From Tritrichomonas musculus (lineage: Eukaryota; Parabasalia; Tritrichomonadida; Tritrichomonadidae), in NCBI GenBank assembly GCA_039105265.1, contig JAPFFF010000060.1:496001-560000 (forward strand): DNA of 64,000 nt. Direction: 5' to 3'. Every line of letters begins with the position of its first letter. The stretch's first letter is position 1. Of the stretch, positions 9,361 to 18,445 are shown piece after piece. The translations under genes were made by a program, and so were the position numbers. The notes beneath the pieces are model-generated. The model saw nothing but the letters and a program-made list of their open reading frames with translations. It was not told where the DNA came from and made no database searches.

Positions 9361-10425
9361 TCATAAATTTGGTTTTGGCTTGTCAGAATGAGAACATTTT
9401 CCATAGTCTTCACAAGTGTCAGATGTAAATATCTGATTATAGTTTACTCCTTGAACAAGATCAGCATTTGAATATTGAACATAGGTGATATATGGTATCG
9501 ATTTAAAGTACAATTCATAATAAACACCAACTCCAAACAAAATCGAAGTTATTCTGGTTGCTTTGTTTAAATAAGTTGGCATTTTTCCTTTTAAAACAGT
9601 ATAATCGCCTTTGATTTTAGGATAAAAATCAACTTTTAGTTCACCATCGTCACAACCTCTTGCATCAACAAATATTTCGTTAAAATAAATTCTTAATTCA
9701 GAAGACATATTAACTTTTTGATCAATTACTAAATAAAAAAATTCAGGGGCATCAGTAAAATTATAAATTGGTGATGTGTTATTTGTTTTCATTGGAAATA
9801 TAATTCCGTTTTTTGAATAATATGTATTATACGAATTAAAATCACCACTTTGTAAACATTTTGTGTAAATAAAAGCGAAATTAATTGGCGGGTTACTATT
9901 TAAACTTGATGTTAATTGTTCTATTGTCTTTTCTTGGTAAATACAAGGTATAGAACACAATTCAATAATTATTATTATTAGCCAAAAAGCTACTATTATA
10001 GGTACCATATGAATAATAGTATATCTAACACAACGATAACAAATGTACTTGTATCCTCTAAAACCTAATAATATAATGAGGATTCCAATTAAAAGCATCC
10101 AAAAATGAAGTACGAAGTGGACTACAATAACATATATTTTAGGTTTCTCAAAGTGTGCATTTGGTAGTTTTCGTTTATTTGTCTGAATTTTTTGATATGG
10201 AACAGCAAAAAGAACAATCATGTTAAGTAAAACAACAATGAATATAAGACTACCTATTATTATTGGAATTCGCTCTATATAAGGTATTTTAGCACTTGGC
10301 AAGTGTGAAGTTGAATCTGCTTTTTTCTTTATTTCTTCCATCTCTTCTTTTTCTTTCTCTTTCTCCAATTCTTCTTTTTCTTTCTCTATTGCATCTTCTT
10401 CATTTTCAAGAGGAAAAGAATCCAT
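9361..10425 (-). CDS. Multi-pass membrane protein of unknown function
   Basis: 354 residues. An N-terminal highly charged E/K coiled-coil stretch (about residues 8-36) precedes three hydrophobic segments: IPIIIGSLIFIVVLLNMIVLFAV (about 54-76), a long FVLHFWMLLIGILIILLGF segment (about 104-122) and IIVAFWLIIIIIELCSI (about 141-158). A polar domain of about 190 residues with several Cys follows (CIYQEK, CLQSGDF, ARGCDDGE, DTCEDYGKCSH), probably extracellular or lumenal. No family was recognised. The start is supported by TCATTTT at 10432-10438, an initiator-like element 7 bases before the ATG. Confidence 0.8.
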   Translation of the reverse strand: MDSFPLENEEDAIEKEKEELEKEKEKEEMEEIKKKADSTSHLPSAKIPYIERIPIIIGSLIFIVVLLNMIVLFAVPYQKIQTNKRKLPNAHFEKPKIYVIVVHFVLHFWMLLIGILIILLGFRGYKYICYRCVRYTIIHMVPIIVAFWLIIIIIELCSIPCIYQEKTIEQLTSSLNSNPPINFAFIYTKCLQSGDFNSYNTYYSKNGIIFPMKTNNTSPIYNFTDAPEFFYLVIDQKVNMSSELRIYFNEIFVDARGCDDGELKVDFYPKIKGDYTVLKGKMPTYLNKATRITSILFGVGVYYELYFKSIPYITYVQYSNADLVQGVNYNQIFTSDTCEDYGKCSHSDKPKPNL

Positions 10426-10431
10426 TTTATT

Positions 10432-10438
10432 AAAATGA
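10432..10438 (-). promoter_or_regulatory. Initiator-like TCATTTT
   Basis: On the minus strand this matches the trichomonad initiator TCAYW and lies 7 bases before the ATG of the membrane-protein gene. Confidence 0.5.
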
Positions 10439-11357
10439 AATGAAAGTGTTACATGTTGAAAATAATTATTATAATTATAATAATATATTCAATTTTGAAA
10501 TAATATAAATAAAATTATCATTTGAAAATGCATCATATAAGAGCGGATGATTATTATTGAATGGTTTATATATTATTCGATAAAATAGTAATTACCCGGA
10601 AATGCATTGTCAATTTTCACCTTTAAACCGTTATCATATAAATTCGTATTGAAATACCTTAATTAAAAAATAGAATTTTAAAACATTTAAATGCTTATAG
10701 AGAAATGATTTTAATATATTTTTATAAAATTAATTATAATTTATGTTTGTTTTTAATTATGAAGATATTTCAATCCACTACCACAAATGATTGATTTTAC
10801 TTCAGCAATTGTCCAAAGAGAAAAAAACTGAATGGTTTGGTGACTTCGAATTCTAGAAGGCAACATTTGAGAACAGACGAGAGTCAAAATGAGTTGAACA
10901 GTTTAAAAGAGATTATACAATGACACCAAAAGAAAATATTGATAAGAAACAAATATTGGATAATTAATATGTTCCTGATTTTTAAAGAATGTTCCTCTTA
11001 GATAAGTGGTTAGGATAGAATACATATTAATTCCAATGACTTACAATGAATAGAAACAAAATCAATCATACCAACCCAAGCTCTGGCTAATGGTGATCAA
11101 TACTCTGCATTTAGAGTTGATTGGGTGGAATGAACAAGGTTTTGTTGACTTCCGACATGTATTTGATATTGGCAGTATAAACAAATTCGTTGCAATTCGA
11201 TTTCAATGAACAACTTTATTTTGCTCCATACAATTTATAACCAACTATTCTATTAGAATAATCATTTCAAATCATTAACTTATGAAGGTATGCATAATCT
11301 AGTGACAAATGACAAGATTGAATTGGTAATTGCTACCCTAGAATGGGTATTGAAAAT
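10439..11357. other. AT-rich region with decayed coding debris
   Basis: Between about 10780 and 11240 the composition is less extreme and short plus-strand stretches read like protein, for example GWNEQGFVDFRHVFDIGSI near 11127-11185. Stops and frame changes are frequent and no family was recognised. It is probably a very old pseudogene. Confidence 0.3.
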
Positions 11358-11430
11358 GCATTTGACAGGTGTCAAACCCGCAATCCATAGATTAAAAGTC
11401 TGATGCCTTAACCAGCTTGGCCACAAATGC
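11358..11430 (-). tRNA. tRNA-Lys (anticodon TTT)
   Basis: A 73-base cloverleaf on the minus strand. The acceptor stem GCATTTG/CAAATGC pairs over all 7 bp. The A box TGGCCAAGCTGG and B box GGTTTGACACC match the Pol III internal promoter. The D arm GCC/GGC forms, and the T stem GCGGG/CCTGT pairs with two wobbles. The anticodon loop CTTTTAA gives TTT (Lys). The anticodon stem TCAGA/TCTAT pairs in only three positions; the usual partner would be TCTGA. A TTTT terminator follows at once (ATTTTC). There is no intron, and CCA is not encoded. It is probably functional or only recently damaged. Confidence 0.85.
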
Positions 11431-11889
11431 TATAAAATTATTAATAATGTAATAATATGGTAATTTGGTATTATTTTGGATGTTTCAAACACTATTTTTA
11501 TACAAATCCATGCGAAAATTTAGTTATGATCGTCACCAAAAATGTTTTAGAGCTTTAGATCTTTCTGTATGTTTAATTTTTTCAACATTTTAATTTTAAA
11601 CTTTTTCAGAGGTGTTAATGAGTTTATGGATTCAGCTTACTTCTATCAAAAATAGAAGAAATTTGTACAAATTATGAAAATAAAATTGTCATTTCTATAA
11701 AAATATATAGAATATGGAAGAATGGCTATTCTGCAAAAAGGCAAATAATAGAATTTTATATCATTAAAAAGCAGTTCAAGTCAGCAATTGATATCAACAG
11801 CGAAATATCCAGTAATAATTTAAACCGATACCTTCAAGTGGAGGCATATTTAGGAAAAAAGATGAAGTAAAATCAAAATATTTTATCGA
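11431..11889. other. Intergenic AT-rich DNA
   Basis: No convincing gene or repeat. It ends at the terminal repeat of the element that starts at 11890. Confidence 0.3.
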
Positions 11890-12558
11890 TAATAGGCCTA
11901 TTTCCGAACAAAAAAATATTTACCAAATTTTCAGAATTTTTACAAACGTTCAGTGAATTTTGTAAATTCAAAATATTCATGAAAAAATGAAAAATTTCTT
12001 AAATATTTTTTTTTCATGAATATATTGAATAGGGGTTTTTCGAAAAAAAAAGTTTTTTCGAAAAAAATACATTTTTTCAGAAAAAAGTTGATTTTTTGGA
12101 ATCATTTTTGTGAATTTATTTGGCCAGACGATCAAAAATCATTCAAAACGTTTTCTGAAAAAAGTAGTTTTTTCGGAAAAACTTTATTTTTTAAGCAAAA
12201 AGTATTTTTTTCGAAAACCCCCTAATTTTTACAAACATTTAATTTTTAAGAACATTTTTATTTGTATCATTTTCTTTCATACAAACATTAGTATTCATAT
12301 CTTTAAAACAAAAATTAAAAAGATTTCAAAGCTCATTTATTATTTGCATTTGTTTCTGATATAAACCTAAACAAAGGCATTCTTCTATTTGCTATCAAAA
12401 AGTTCAATGTTTACAAAAAATCATTATGTTTACTAAATTTTATATATTAAGAAAAAAACATTATATTAACAAATATATTTATTTTCATGAATATAAATAA
12501 ATTTATAAAAAAACAGAATATTTAATAAACATTTTTTTGTTCGGAAATAGGCCTATTA
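11890..12558. mobile_element. Non-autonomous DNA transposon (MITE) with perfect terminal inverted repeats
   Basis: TAATAGGCCTATTTCCGAAC starts at 11890 and continues through an A-run. Its reverse complement ends at 12558, giving about 28 bp of perfect terminal inverted repeat. The outermost TA on each side could be a TA target duplication, as in Tc1/mariner elements. The interior is AT-rich and codes for nothing recognisable. It contains a second inverted-repeat unit at 12030-12224. The length is about 665 bp. Confidence 0.85.
12030..12224. mobile_element. Nested short inverted-repeat element
   Basis: TAGGGGTTTTTCGAAAAAAA at 12030 is mirrored by TTTTTTTCGAAAACCCCCTA ending at 12224, so the two arms are near-perfect inverted repeats of about 20 bp. 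The roughly 195-bp unit lies inside the 11890-12558 element. It may be a later insertion or an inner sub-terminal repeat. The interior again has TTCGAAAAAA and TTTTTTCAGAAAAAAG repeats that could fold. Confidence 0.65.
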
Positions 12559-12946
12559 TAAAAGATTTTAGATTATAGATTATTGATAAAAAATCGGAAA
12601 ACTAAGATCAGGTTCATATGAAACAGTTTTTAAAATTAGAAATACAAAAACTGAAGTAATATTAGCAGCTAAATTTTGAAATTTGCCCAATTTAGGAATT
12701 TGAGTAAAGAAAATCAAATTGTATACAATTTCAACTTTTTGAATTAAAACTTTAATCAAAATAATTCTTATACATCTTGAAATAAAATTATTATTTTTGT
12801 TTTAATTAAATTTATATATATAAAAATAAATATTTAAATATTATAAATCTAAATTCAATTGGAATATATCTATAAATTTTCAAAATAAATAAAAAACTAA
12901 ATTTATTAAGTGCTAAAATTTTCATTTAAAATCTAATTAAGCTTAA
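12559..12946. other. Intergenic AT-rich DNA
   Basis: Nothing recognisable apart from a TCATTTA initiator-like sequence about 22 bases before the ATG at 12947. Confidence 0.3.
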
Positions 12947-13765
12947 ATGTTTTGGATTAGTTTTATTTCTGGGCAAAGGAAATTCAGCCTTGAAATTACA
13001 GGAGAAGAAACGCTAATCGATATCGAAAATATTCTCAATGAATCGTACGGCATAAACAAAGATCTTTATTTTTATGTTGACAACAAATTTTTAACACATG
13101 ATTCTTATTTCACTCCATTAGAAGAAATTCTTGATTTAAATAGACCTGGTATTATAGAAATTATAATAAAGTCGATTAATAACACATTTGAGCAAGGATC
13201 CCCTTCAAAAACTAAGCAAGATAGTAGCATTTCCATTGGGTCGAATGAAAGTAAAATTTTCACCAGAAAAATCCATATAAAAGCCAAGAAAGATTCAAAT
13301 TTGTCGACATCTCAACCTTATTCTAATTCAAATAGCCAATCTCAGCAAGAAAAGAAACCCATAAAAGTTAGGCTTCCAAATGCAGGTCAAAATTCACCTT
13401 CCCCTAGAAATCAATTCGCTCCTTCAACCTCCACTGATAATAGTAATGGAACAGAGACTCAAAGTAATCACCCGAAACCAAAAATAAAGTTACCCACTGC
13501 AAGTCCAAAAGATATTTCGCCGAGAAATCAACCTTCTCAATCAAATAAAAATGATACTATTATTGCACATAAAGTTCAAAAACCAGGTTCAGATTCAAAA
13601 ACCTCTTCGCCTCGAAATCAAAATTTGCATTCTAATCAAAATGAAAGTCAGCAAATAACTGATAATTCTATTGCTCAAGTGCCTAATGAAGATGCTCATC
13701 AAACAATTGTTTTGCCAAAGCAATCTTCAAAAGTTATTGTTAAACCCAAATTAGGCAAAACATGA
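12947..13765 (+). CDS. Protein with N-terminal ubiquitin-like domain and S/P/N/Q-rich tail
   Basis: 272 residues. Residues 1-80 have the spacing of a ubiquitin-like beta-grasp fold: strand MFWISFISGQRKFSLEI, helix IDIENILNESYGI, strand DLYFYVDNKFL, then TPLEEILDLNRPGIIEIIIKSI. The rest (about 85-272) is low complexity. Three spaced copies of a P(S/R)NQ-type motif (SPRNQF, SPRNQP, SPRNQN) occur between lysine-rich KVRLPN/KIKLPT/KVQKPG stretches, a loose imperfect repeat of about 35-40 residues. The tail is probably disordered. The function is not known; the ubiquitin-like call rests on pattern only. Confidence 0.7.
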   Translation: MFWISFISGQRKFSLEITGEETLIDIENILNESYGINKDLYFYVDNKFLTHDSYFTPLEEILDLNRPGIIEIIIKSINNTFEQGSPSKTKQDSSISIGSNESKIFTRKIHIKAKKDSNLSTSQPYSNSNSQSQQEKKPIKVRLPNAGQNSPSPRNQFAPSTSTDNSNGTETQSNHPKPKIKLPTASPKDISPRNQPSQSNKNDTIIAHKVQKPGSDSKTSSPRNQNLHSNQNESQQITDNSIAQVPNEDAHQTIVLPKQSSKVIVKPKLGKT

Positions 13766-13786
13766 GAATTTCAAGAACAATATTAC

Positions 13787-14130
13787 CTATTTTGTAATAT
13801 TTGTTTGAATAAAAAAGAAGCTTTTCGTTTCATGTTCTAAATGTCGAAACTGATATATAATAAAGAATGTTATGCTCGAAATCTTTTTTTTTTTACTACT
13901 TTCCACTTTTTGATTATAAATTATGGTATTAGTATTGTTGGTATTGCTATTATTATTGTTGGTATTGCTATTAGTATTATTATTGGACTTATTATCATTA
14001 GTTACAATTATTTTTATTGTTTTTTTTTTTTTTTTTTTAGTTTTTGATTGATCAATTGTTATGTCATTGTTTTCTTTTTTCATAAGATAATTTGAATAAC
14101 TTCAGAGTTTCTTTCCTTTAATGCAGAAAC
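13787..14130 (-). pseudogene. Low-complexity frame with ankyrin-like scrap
   Basis: A minus frame (13787-14083) encodes poly-K and N/T-rich residues from a T-run and a TTATTG-type microsatellite (13923-14000). Just upstream, about 14076-14130 reads VEPIIVSALKERNSEVIQIIL, an ankyrin-like helix pair in another frame. The two do not join in frame. This is probably decayed sequence next to the ankyrin gene rather than an expressed gene. Confidence 0.35.
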
Positions 14131-14526
14131 AATAATTGGTTCCACTAATTTCTGATTTATTTTTTTTTTTTTTTTTAGGATGAGATAAAAGAATTTAAAA
14201 TATTTCTGTTTTGCCTATTTCTATTGCAAATTTTAATAGAGTCTTTTTTCTTATTGGCAAGGATCTATATAATATATGATATATTCTTATAGAGAAATTT
14301 ATGAGCCATAAATAGTAAAATTATCTCGATTCAACTTAATTCTTTGTTCTGAATAGATTTTTGTAACCAGCATTATGTAATTGATGTTGATAATGCAATT
14401 GATTCTACTTTCCAAATTGAATTAAAAAAATTCAAGGCTGATTTGAAACTAATAAAAAAAGGAAATATAAATAGAATTGTTTTTTTTTTTTATTAATTAA
14501 AATTTACCAATGATGATCGATATCAA
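14131..14526. other. AT-rich spacer after the ankyrin gene
   Basis: T-runs at 14159-14176 and 14480-14491. No feature was recognised. Confidence 0.3.
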
Positions 14527-15207
14527 TCATTTATCATTGAGTATTTGTTTTATTTCCTCTTTTGAAGTATATTCTTCAGGTTTTCGCCCTTGTTCATCTT
14601 TAATATTAACATCAACACCTTTGACTCCCAAAAGGAGATTAATGACGTCTACATTTTCTTTTGAAACAGCCAAATGCAAGGATGCTCTTTCCTGGATTAG
14701 TTTGTTATGGGTCAGCCTATTAAGAACATTAATGTTGAGTCTATCATCATCTAGTAACATTTTAATTACTTCAATGTTTTCTTTTTCGACAGCCAAATAT
14801 AATGGAGTTTGTTCCTTCATTTTTCTTCTGTATATTTCCTTGGATTGATTCATGCAATTGACGTCAAGTTTTTTATTTTCTAGAAATAATTTGATGATAT
14901 CTTTATCACCTTCTTCAACAGCATAATAAAATGCTGTTTCAACATTGATTGTTTTGATACCAGATCTTTCAATTTTTTCAACTGTACTAGTTGCATTTAT
15001 GTTTATACCATCATTTGCCAGTAATAATTGCACGCATTCTTCATCTGCATTTTCAACTGCTGCATACAATGGTGTTTTTTCACATACATAAGTTCTCCTT
15101 TGCTTTTTCATTGGGACATTAACATCGATATTATTATTTTCTAATAAAAGACGAATAATATTGTTATCTTGAGCATCAATTGCAGCAAATAATGCAGTTG
15201 TATTAAA
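14527..15207 (-). CDS. C-terminal ankyrin repeats of the DUF3447 gene
   Basis: The frame is open from 15207 (FNTTALFAAIDAQDNNIIRLLL) to the stop at 14527. It holds five ankyrin repeats, each with the family wording (S/T)xLYxAVExENxEVIKxLLxxxxxDIN, and ends EEYTSKEEIKQILNDK. It has no ATG before the first repeat, and a TGA lies immediately upstream. An internal Met at 15111 would begin in the middle of the repeat array. The natural reading is that this is the continuation of the 15348-17354 gene, displaced in frame by the 140-bp linker. The last repeat (VNIKDEQGRKPEEY) looks like a genuine C-terminal cap. Confidence 0.85.
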   Translation of the reverse strand, partial: FNTTALFAAIDAQDNNIIRLLLENNNIDVNVPMKKQRRTYVCEKTPLYAAVENADEECVQLLLANDGININATSTVEKIERSGIKTINVETAFYYAVEEGDKDIIKLFLENKKLDVNCMNQSKEIYRRKMKEQTPLYLAVEKENIEVIKMLLDDDRLNINVLNRLTHNKLIQERASLHLAVSKENVDVINLLLGVKGVDVNIKDEQGRKPEEYTSKEEIKQILNDK

Positions 15208-15347
15208 TCAAATCAAATCAAAATTTCATTAAAAACATTATAATTAAAAAGCCATTAAAATACTAGATTTAGAACATCATACAAATTGTTTTATTTTAAA
15301 CACCATTGAAGCATTGCATAATGAACTATATTAAAATAATTATTATT
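15208..15347 (-). other. AT-rich linker interrupting an ankyrin array
   Basis: 140 bp with stops in all frames lie between two in-register ankyrin repeats: the 5' side ends LDLNINYINISM..., the 3' side begins FNTTALFAA. It contains AAATTTCATTAAAAA at 15221-15235, the same motif as in the other DUF3447-ankyrin linkers, close to the downstream coding edge, and AATCAAATCAAATCA just beside it. No canonical Trichomonas intron signals are seen. Confidence 0.5.
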
Positions 15348-17354
15348 TTAAATTTTACAAATATAAACAATCATTGATATATTGATATAGTTAATGTTAA
15401 GGTCTTTGTTTGCCAATAAAAGTTCAATAATTTCAACATTTTCTTTTTCAAATGCTAAGTATAATGGCGATTTAACTTCCAGCTCATTATCTTTGTTTTT
15501 TAAATATGGAATATTAACATCAAGCTTTTCTTTTGTCAATAAAAGATCAATAATTTCAACATTTTCTTTTTCAACTGCTGAATACAATACTGATTTCTCC
15601 TTTATCTTTTTGTTATTGTTCACATACTTTGGCATATTTCTTCTATTGTGCGAATTTCCACAAACATTAGTGACTGTATACAAAGTATTAACATCAATAT
15701 TATCGTTTGCCAATAAAAGTTCAACAATTTCGATATTTTCTTTATCAACAGCTAAATATAATGCTGATATTTCTTCCATGATATCTTCACTTTTGTGTAT
15801 ATAAGGATAATTAGCATCAATATTATCATTTGCCATTAAAAGTTTAACAATCTCAGAGTTCTCTTTATCAACTGCTAAATATAATGCTGTTTTTTCATCA
15901 GTCACATTTCCTCCTTCGTAGAAATTAGGGAAATTAACATCAAGTTTGTCATTTTCCAATAAAAGCTCAACAATTTCTATATTTTCTTTTTCAACTGCTA
16001 AATATAATGCTGATCCTACTTCTCTTTCATTTGGCTTATAAGGAGCATTTACATCGATTCTTTCATTCTTCAATAGAAGCTTGACAATTTCAACGTTTCC
16101 TTTTTCTATTGCTAAGTGCAATGCTGTTCTACCTTTAAATTCAAAATTCACATCAATGCAATCATTGGCCATTAAAAGTTTGATGAGCTCAATATTTCCC
16201 TTTTTAACCGCCAAATAAAAAGCACCTTTATCAAGCGTTTTTATTAGATTCTTATCAGTATCTTCATCTTTCAAAATGAAGTCAACAAGATGATAATAAT
16301 CATGCTTGCACAGTTCAAAGAGAGCAGTTTCATTGATCAAATCATTTTCAATGAAAGCAAAATTGTAAGTATTAAGGGCAAGAATGAAAATATCAGAGCA
16401 AAATTCACTTTCTTCAGGCATATAATTATCCAAAATGTAGCTTGCTAATTTATTATGATGACACACGATTGCCTCTTGAAAACAATTTTTGTATCCACCA
16501 AAAAATGGATAAATATTATTTCCTTCAAGAATATGAATGATTTCAGCATTTTGACCATAAATCGCATAATCCCATATGTATGGATTTATCTCAGCTTTGC
16601 TAATTAACAAAAATTGGAAAATTTGAATTGATCCAAAAAATGCTGCATATTCAATTAACGTTGGTTCTTTTTTCGAAATATTTATTTTATTGTTTAATAA
16701 TGAATAATTTGTTTCATATATCGAGAGCTCGATAGTTGACTCTAATGAATAATTTTTTTTATTAACATACGTAATGAACTCCTCAACTGAATCATTTCGG
16801 ATCAGTTCACAGATATACTTTTCATTTTCGCCTCTCTTTCTATTTTCGTAAAAATGATTTGGTAATTCTTCATTTATATCTTTTACTGTTGTATCATTAA
16901 AAAATAGCCTGGTAGCATTTTTAACACTTTCAATGTGAGGCCGAAGCTCTGGGGCAAAATATAGGTGATATTTATACTTTATGATTTTGGAAATAATATA
17001 ATCATTCATTGTTAACATTTTTTCATCAAACAAATATAGGAGGATTCGCTTATTTCTCTTAAAAATCTTGAAAAGCTCTAAATTTGAAAAGAAATTGCTG
17101 ATTTCTTTTTTCAAATAATGTAAAATTTGTTCAATTTTCACAAAAAAGTTGGCACAGCGATGGTGGTTGTTTGAAATATTCATAAGAATCCCTAAAAAAT
17201 CTTTGAGTTTATGATGATCTTGACAAATTAAATGCTTATTTAATTGATCAACAAAATTTTTAAAATTTTCATCAGTCATACTATCATTATCTATGAAATC
17301 AATAAGTAAATCTTGTATTTTTTTCATTTCTTCTAAATATTTCTGAGACTCCAT
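15348..17354 (-). CDS. DUF3447 and ankyrin-repeat protein
   Basis: 668 residues. The N-terminal DUF3447 module shows NNHHRCANFFVKIEQILHYL (about 63-82), RGENEKYICELIRNDSVEEFITYV, TLIEYAAFFGSIQIFQFLL and WDYAIYGQNAEIIHILE with CFQEAIVCHHNKLASYILDNY. After about residue 360 come seven ankyrin repeats of the type ALYLAVEKENIEIVELLLxNDxxDVN. Insertions of variable length separate them, the longest being NVCGNSHNRRNMPKYVN before repeat six. The array continues after the linker at 15208-15347 for a total of about twelve repeats. The frame ends a few codons into the linker. It is likely a cytoplasmic scaffold; the binding partner is unknown. The ATG at 17354 starts MESQKYLEEMKKIQ like its paralogs. 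Confidence 0.92.
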   Translation of the reverse strand: MESQKYLEEMKKIQDLLIDFIDNDSMTDENFKNFVDQLNKHLICQDHHKLKDFLGILMNISNNHHRCANFFVKIEQILHYLKKEISNFFSNLELFKIFKRNKRILLYLFDEKMLTMNDYIISKIIKYKYHLYFAPELRPHIESVKNATRLFFNDTTVKDINEELPNHFYENRKRGENEKYICELIRNDSVEEFITYVNKKNYSLESTIELSIYETNYSLLNNKINISKKEPTLIEYAAFFGSIQIFQFLLISKAEINPYIWDYAIYGQNAEIIHILEGNNIYPFFGGYKNCFQEAIVCHHNKLASYILDNYMPEESEFCSDIFILALNTYNFAFIENDLINETALFELCKHDYYHLVDFILKDEDTDKNLIKTLDKGAFYLAVKKGNIELIKLLMANDCIDVNFEFKGRTALHLAIEKGNVEIVKLLLKNERIDVNAPYKPNEREVGSALYLAVEKENIEIVELLLENDKLDVNFPNFYEGGNVTDEKTALYLAVDKENSEIVKLLMANDNIDANYPYIHKSEDIMEEISALYLAVDKENIEIVELLLANDNIDVNTLYTVTNVCGNSHNRRNMPKYVNNNKKIKEKSVLYSAVEKENVEIIDLLLTKEKLDVNIPYLKNKDNELEVKSPLYLAFEKENVEIIELLLANKDLNINYINISMIVYICKI

Positions 17355-17549
17355 TTGCTTAATTTCAAATTTTCGACATTTTTTAGGTCAATTTAAAAGG
17401 CTAAATTTAATAAATAAAATTAAACCTTTTTTTGTATGATGTTTTCATCCAATTATAAGAATTTCTAAAAAAGATAAACATCATTTATAAAAATTAATAG
17501 GTAAGAAAGATTTAATATTATATACAAACAAATAATATATAAAAGATTC

Positions 17550-18161
17550 TTAAAAAGAAAGAAGATCATCTTCAGCAATTGGGACAATTGGGCTTGACCA
17601 GAGATCATCGCAAATTTCAAAATTAGAAAGCATGTTTTCGAAGTCATCATTCGCTGTGAAATTTGGTTCGCATTCATTTTCAGCGATTGGGTAATTCATG
17701 CTTTCATTTACGCTTACTGTTTCTTCTTGGACTTTGCTTTCAACGATTTCTTGTTGCTGAACTTTGCTGTTTTTGGGAGATGAGTGGCTGGCGAGTGTTG
17801 AGTGGCGATTTTTGACATTGACTGGTGATCTTGAATTGAAGCTGCGTGCAATTAAGGCCCATTTTGGTCCGTGCTTTTCAAAAAGTTCGAGTAACATTTC
17901 ATCTTCTTCTGGCGTCCAAGGTCCGTTAATTAAGTTTGGACGAAGGTAATTGTTGTATCTTTCACGGCATTGGCGGGCTGTTCTGCCTTTGAGATAAAGT
18001 GCAATTTCATTCCACTTTGGATTATTTTGTGATTCGGCAAGTTTCTTCAATAGTTCATCTTCGTCTTTTGTGAAACGTGATCTTTGTTGAGTTTCTACTT
18101 TAGGTGATGCAATTGGAGAAAATGTATCGCATGGGAAGTAGAATTGGGTTGGAACAAACAT
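17550..18161 (-). CDS. R2R3-type Myb DNA-binding protein
   Basis: 203 residues. Two Myb repeats are clear: R2 about residues 27-75 (FTKDEDELLKKLAE, WNEIALYLKGRTARQCRERYNNYL) and R3 about 79-127 (GPWTPEEDEMLLELFEKHGPKWALIARSF, RSPVNVKNRHSTLASH). The regularly spaced Trp residues and the RTARQCRERYNNYLRP recognition helix are intact. In the second recognition helix the segment is NVKNRH. The C-terminal 75 residues are acidic and hydrophobic and could be an activation region. Trichomonads use small R2R3-Myb proteins to regulate genes, so a nuclear transcription factor is likely. TCACTTT at 18182-18188, about 20 bases before the ATG, fits the initiator. Confidence 0.95.
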   Translation of the reverse strand: MFVPTQFYFPCDTFSPIASPKVETQQRSRFTKDEDELLKKLAESQNNPKWNEIALYLKGRTARQCRERYNNYLRPNLINGPWTPEEDEMLLELFEKHGPKWALIARSFNSRSPVNVKNRHSTLASHSSPKNSKVQQQEIVESKVQEETVSVNESMNYPIAENECEPNFTANDDFENMLSNFEICDDLWSSPIVPIAEDDLLSF

Positions 18162-18181
18162 TTTTTGTGCTAGTAAAAAAA

Positions 18182-18188
18182 AAAGTGA
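18182..18188 (-). promoter_or_regulatory. Initiator-like TCACTTT
   Basis: Minus-strand TCAYW match about 20 bases before the Myb ATG. Confidence 0.4.
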
Positions 18189-18432
18189 AATTATTGTCTT
18201 TCATTATTTTATTTCAATTTTTTGATAATAATCAGTTCTCAATTTTCTAATGTTATTTATAATTTCAATGAATTATATTGACTTTTTTATAAGTATCACA
18301 ATATTGATATAAACCGAATATTTATTTGTTTATACTTATTCAATTTTTTTTACATTTTTGAAAGGATAATGTTATCAAAAAATATTTTCAATATGAAGAA
18401 ATAAAATGCATCTTTTTTTTTTTTATTTAAGT

Positions 18433-18438
18433 TCATTG
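18433..18438 (+). promoter_or_regulatory. Initiator-like TCATTG
   Basis: TCATT lies about 8 bases before the kinase ATG (TTCATTGATCAAAAATG). Confidence 0.5.
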
Positions 18439-18445
18439 ATCAAAA

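Noticed and set aside
12016-12364. Two short plus-strand frames
   Set aside because: They fall in the interior of the MITE and come from TTTTTTCGAAAA repeats.
13923-14000. Possible CRISPR-like or functional repeat
   Set aside because: It is a TTATTG/GGTATTGCTATT microsatellite with irregular units and no spacers.
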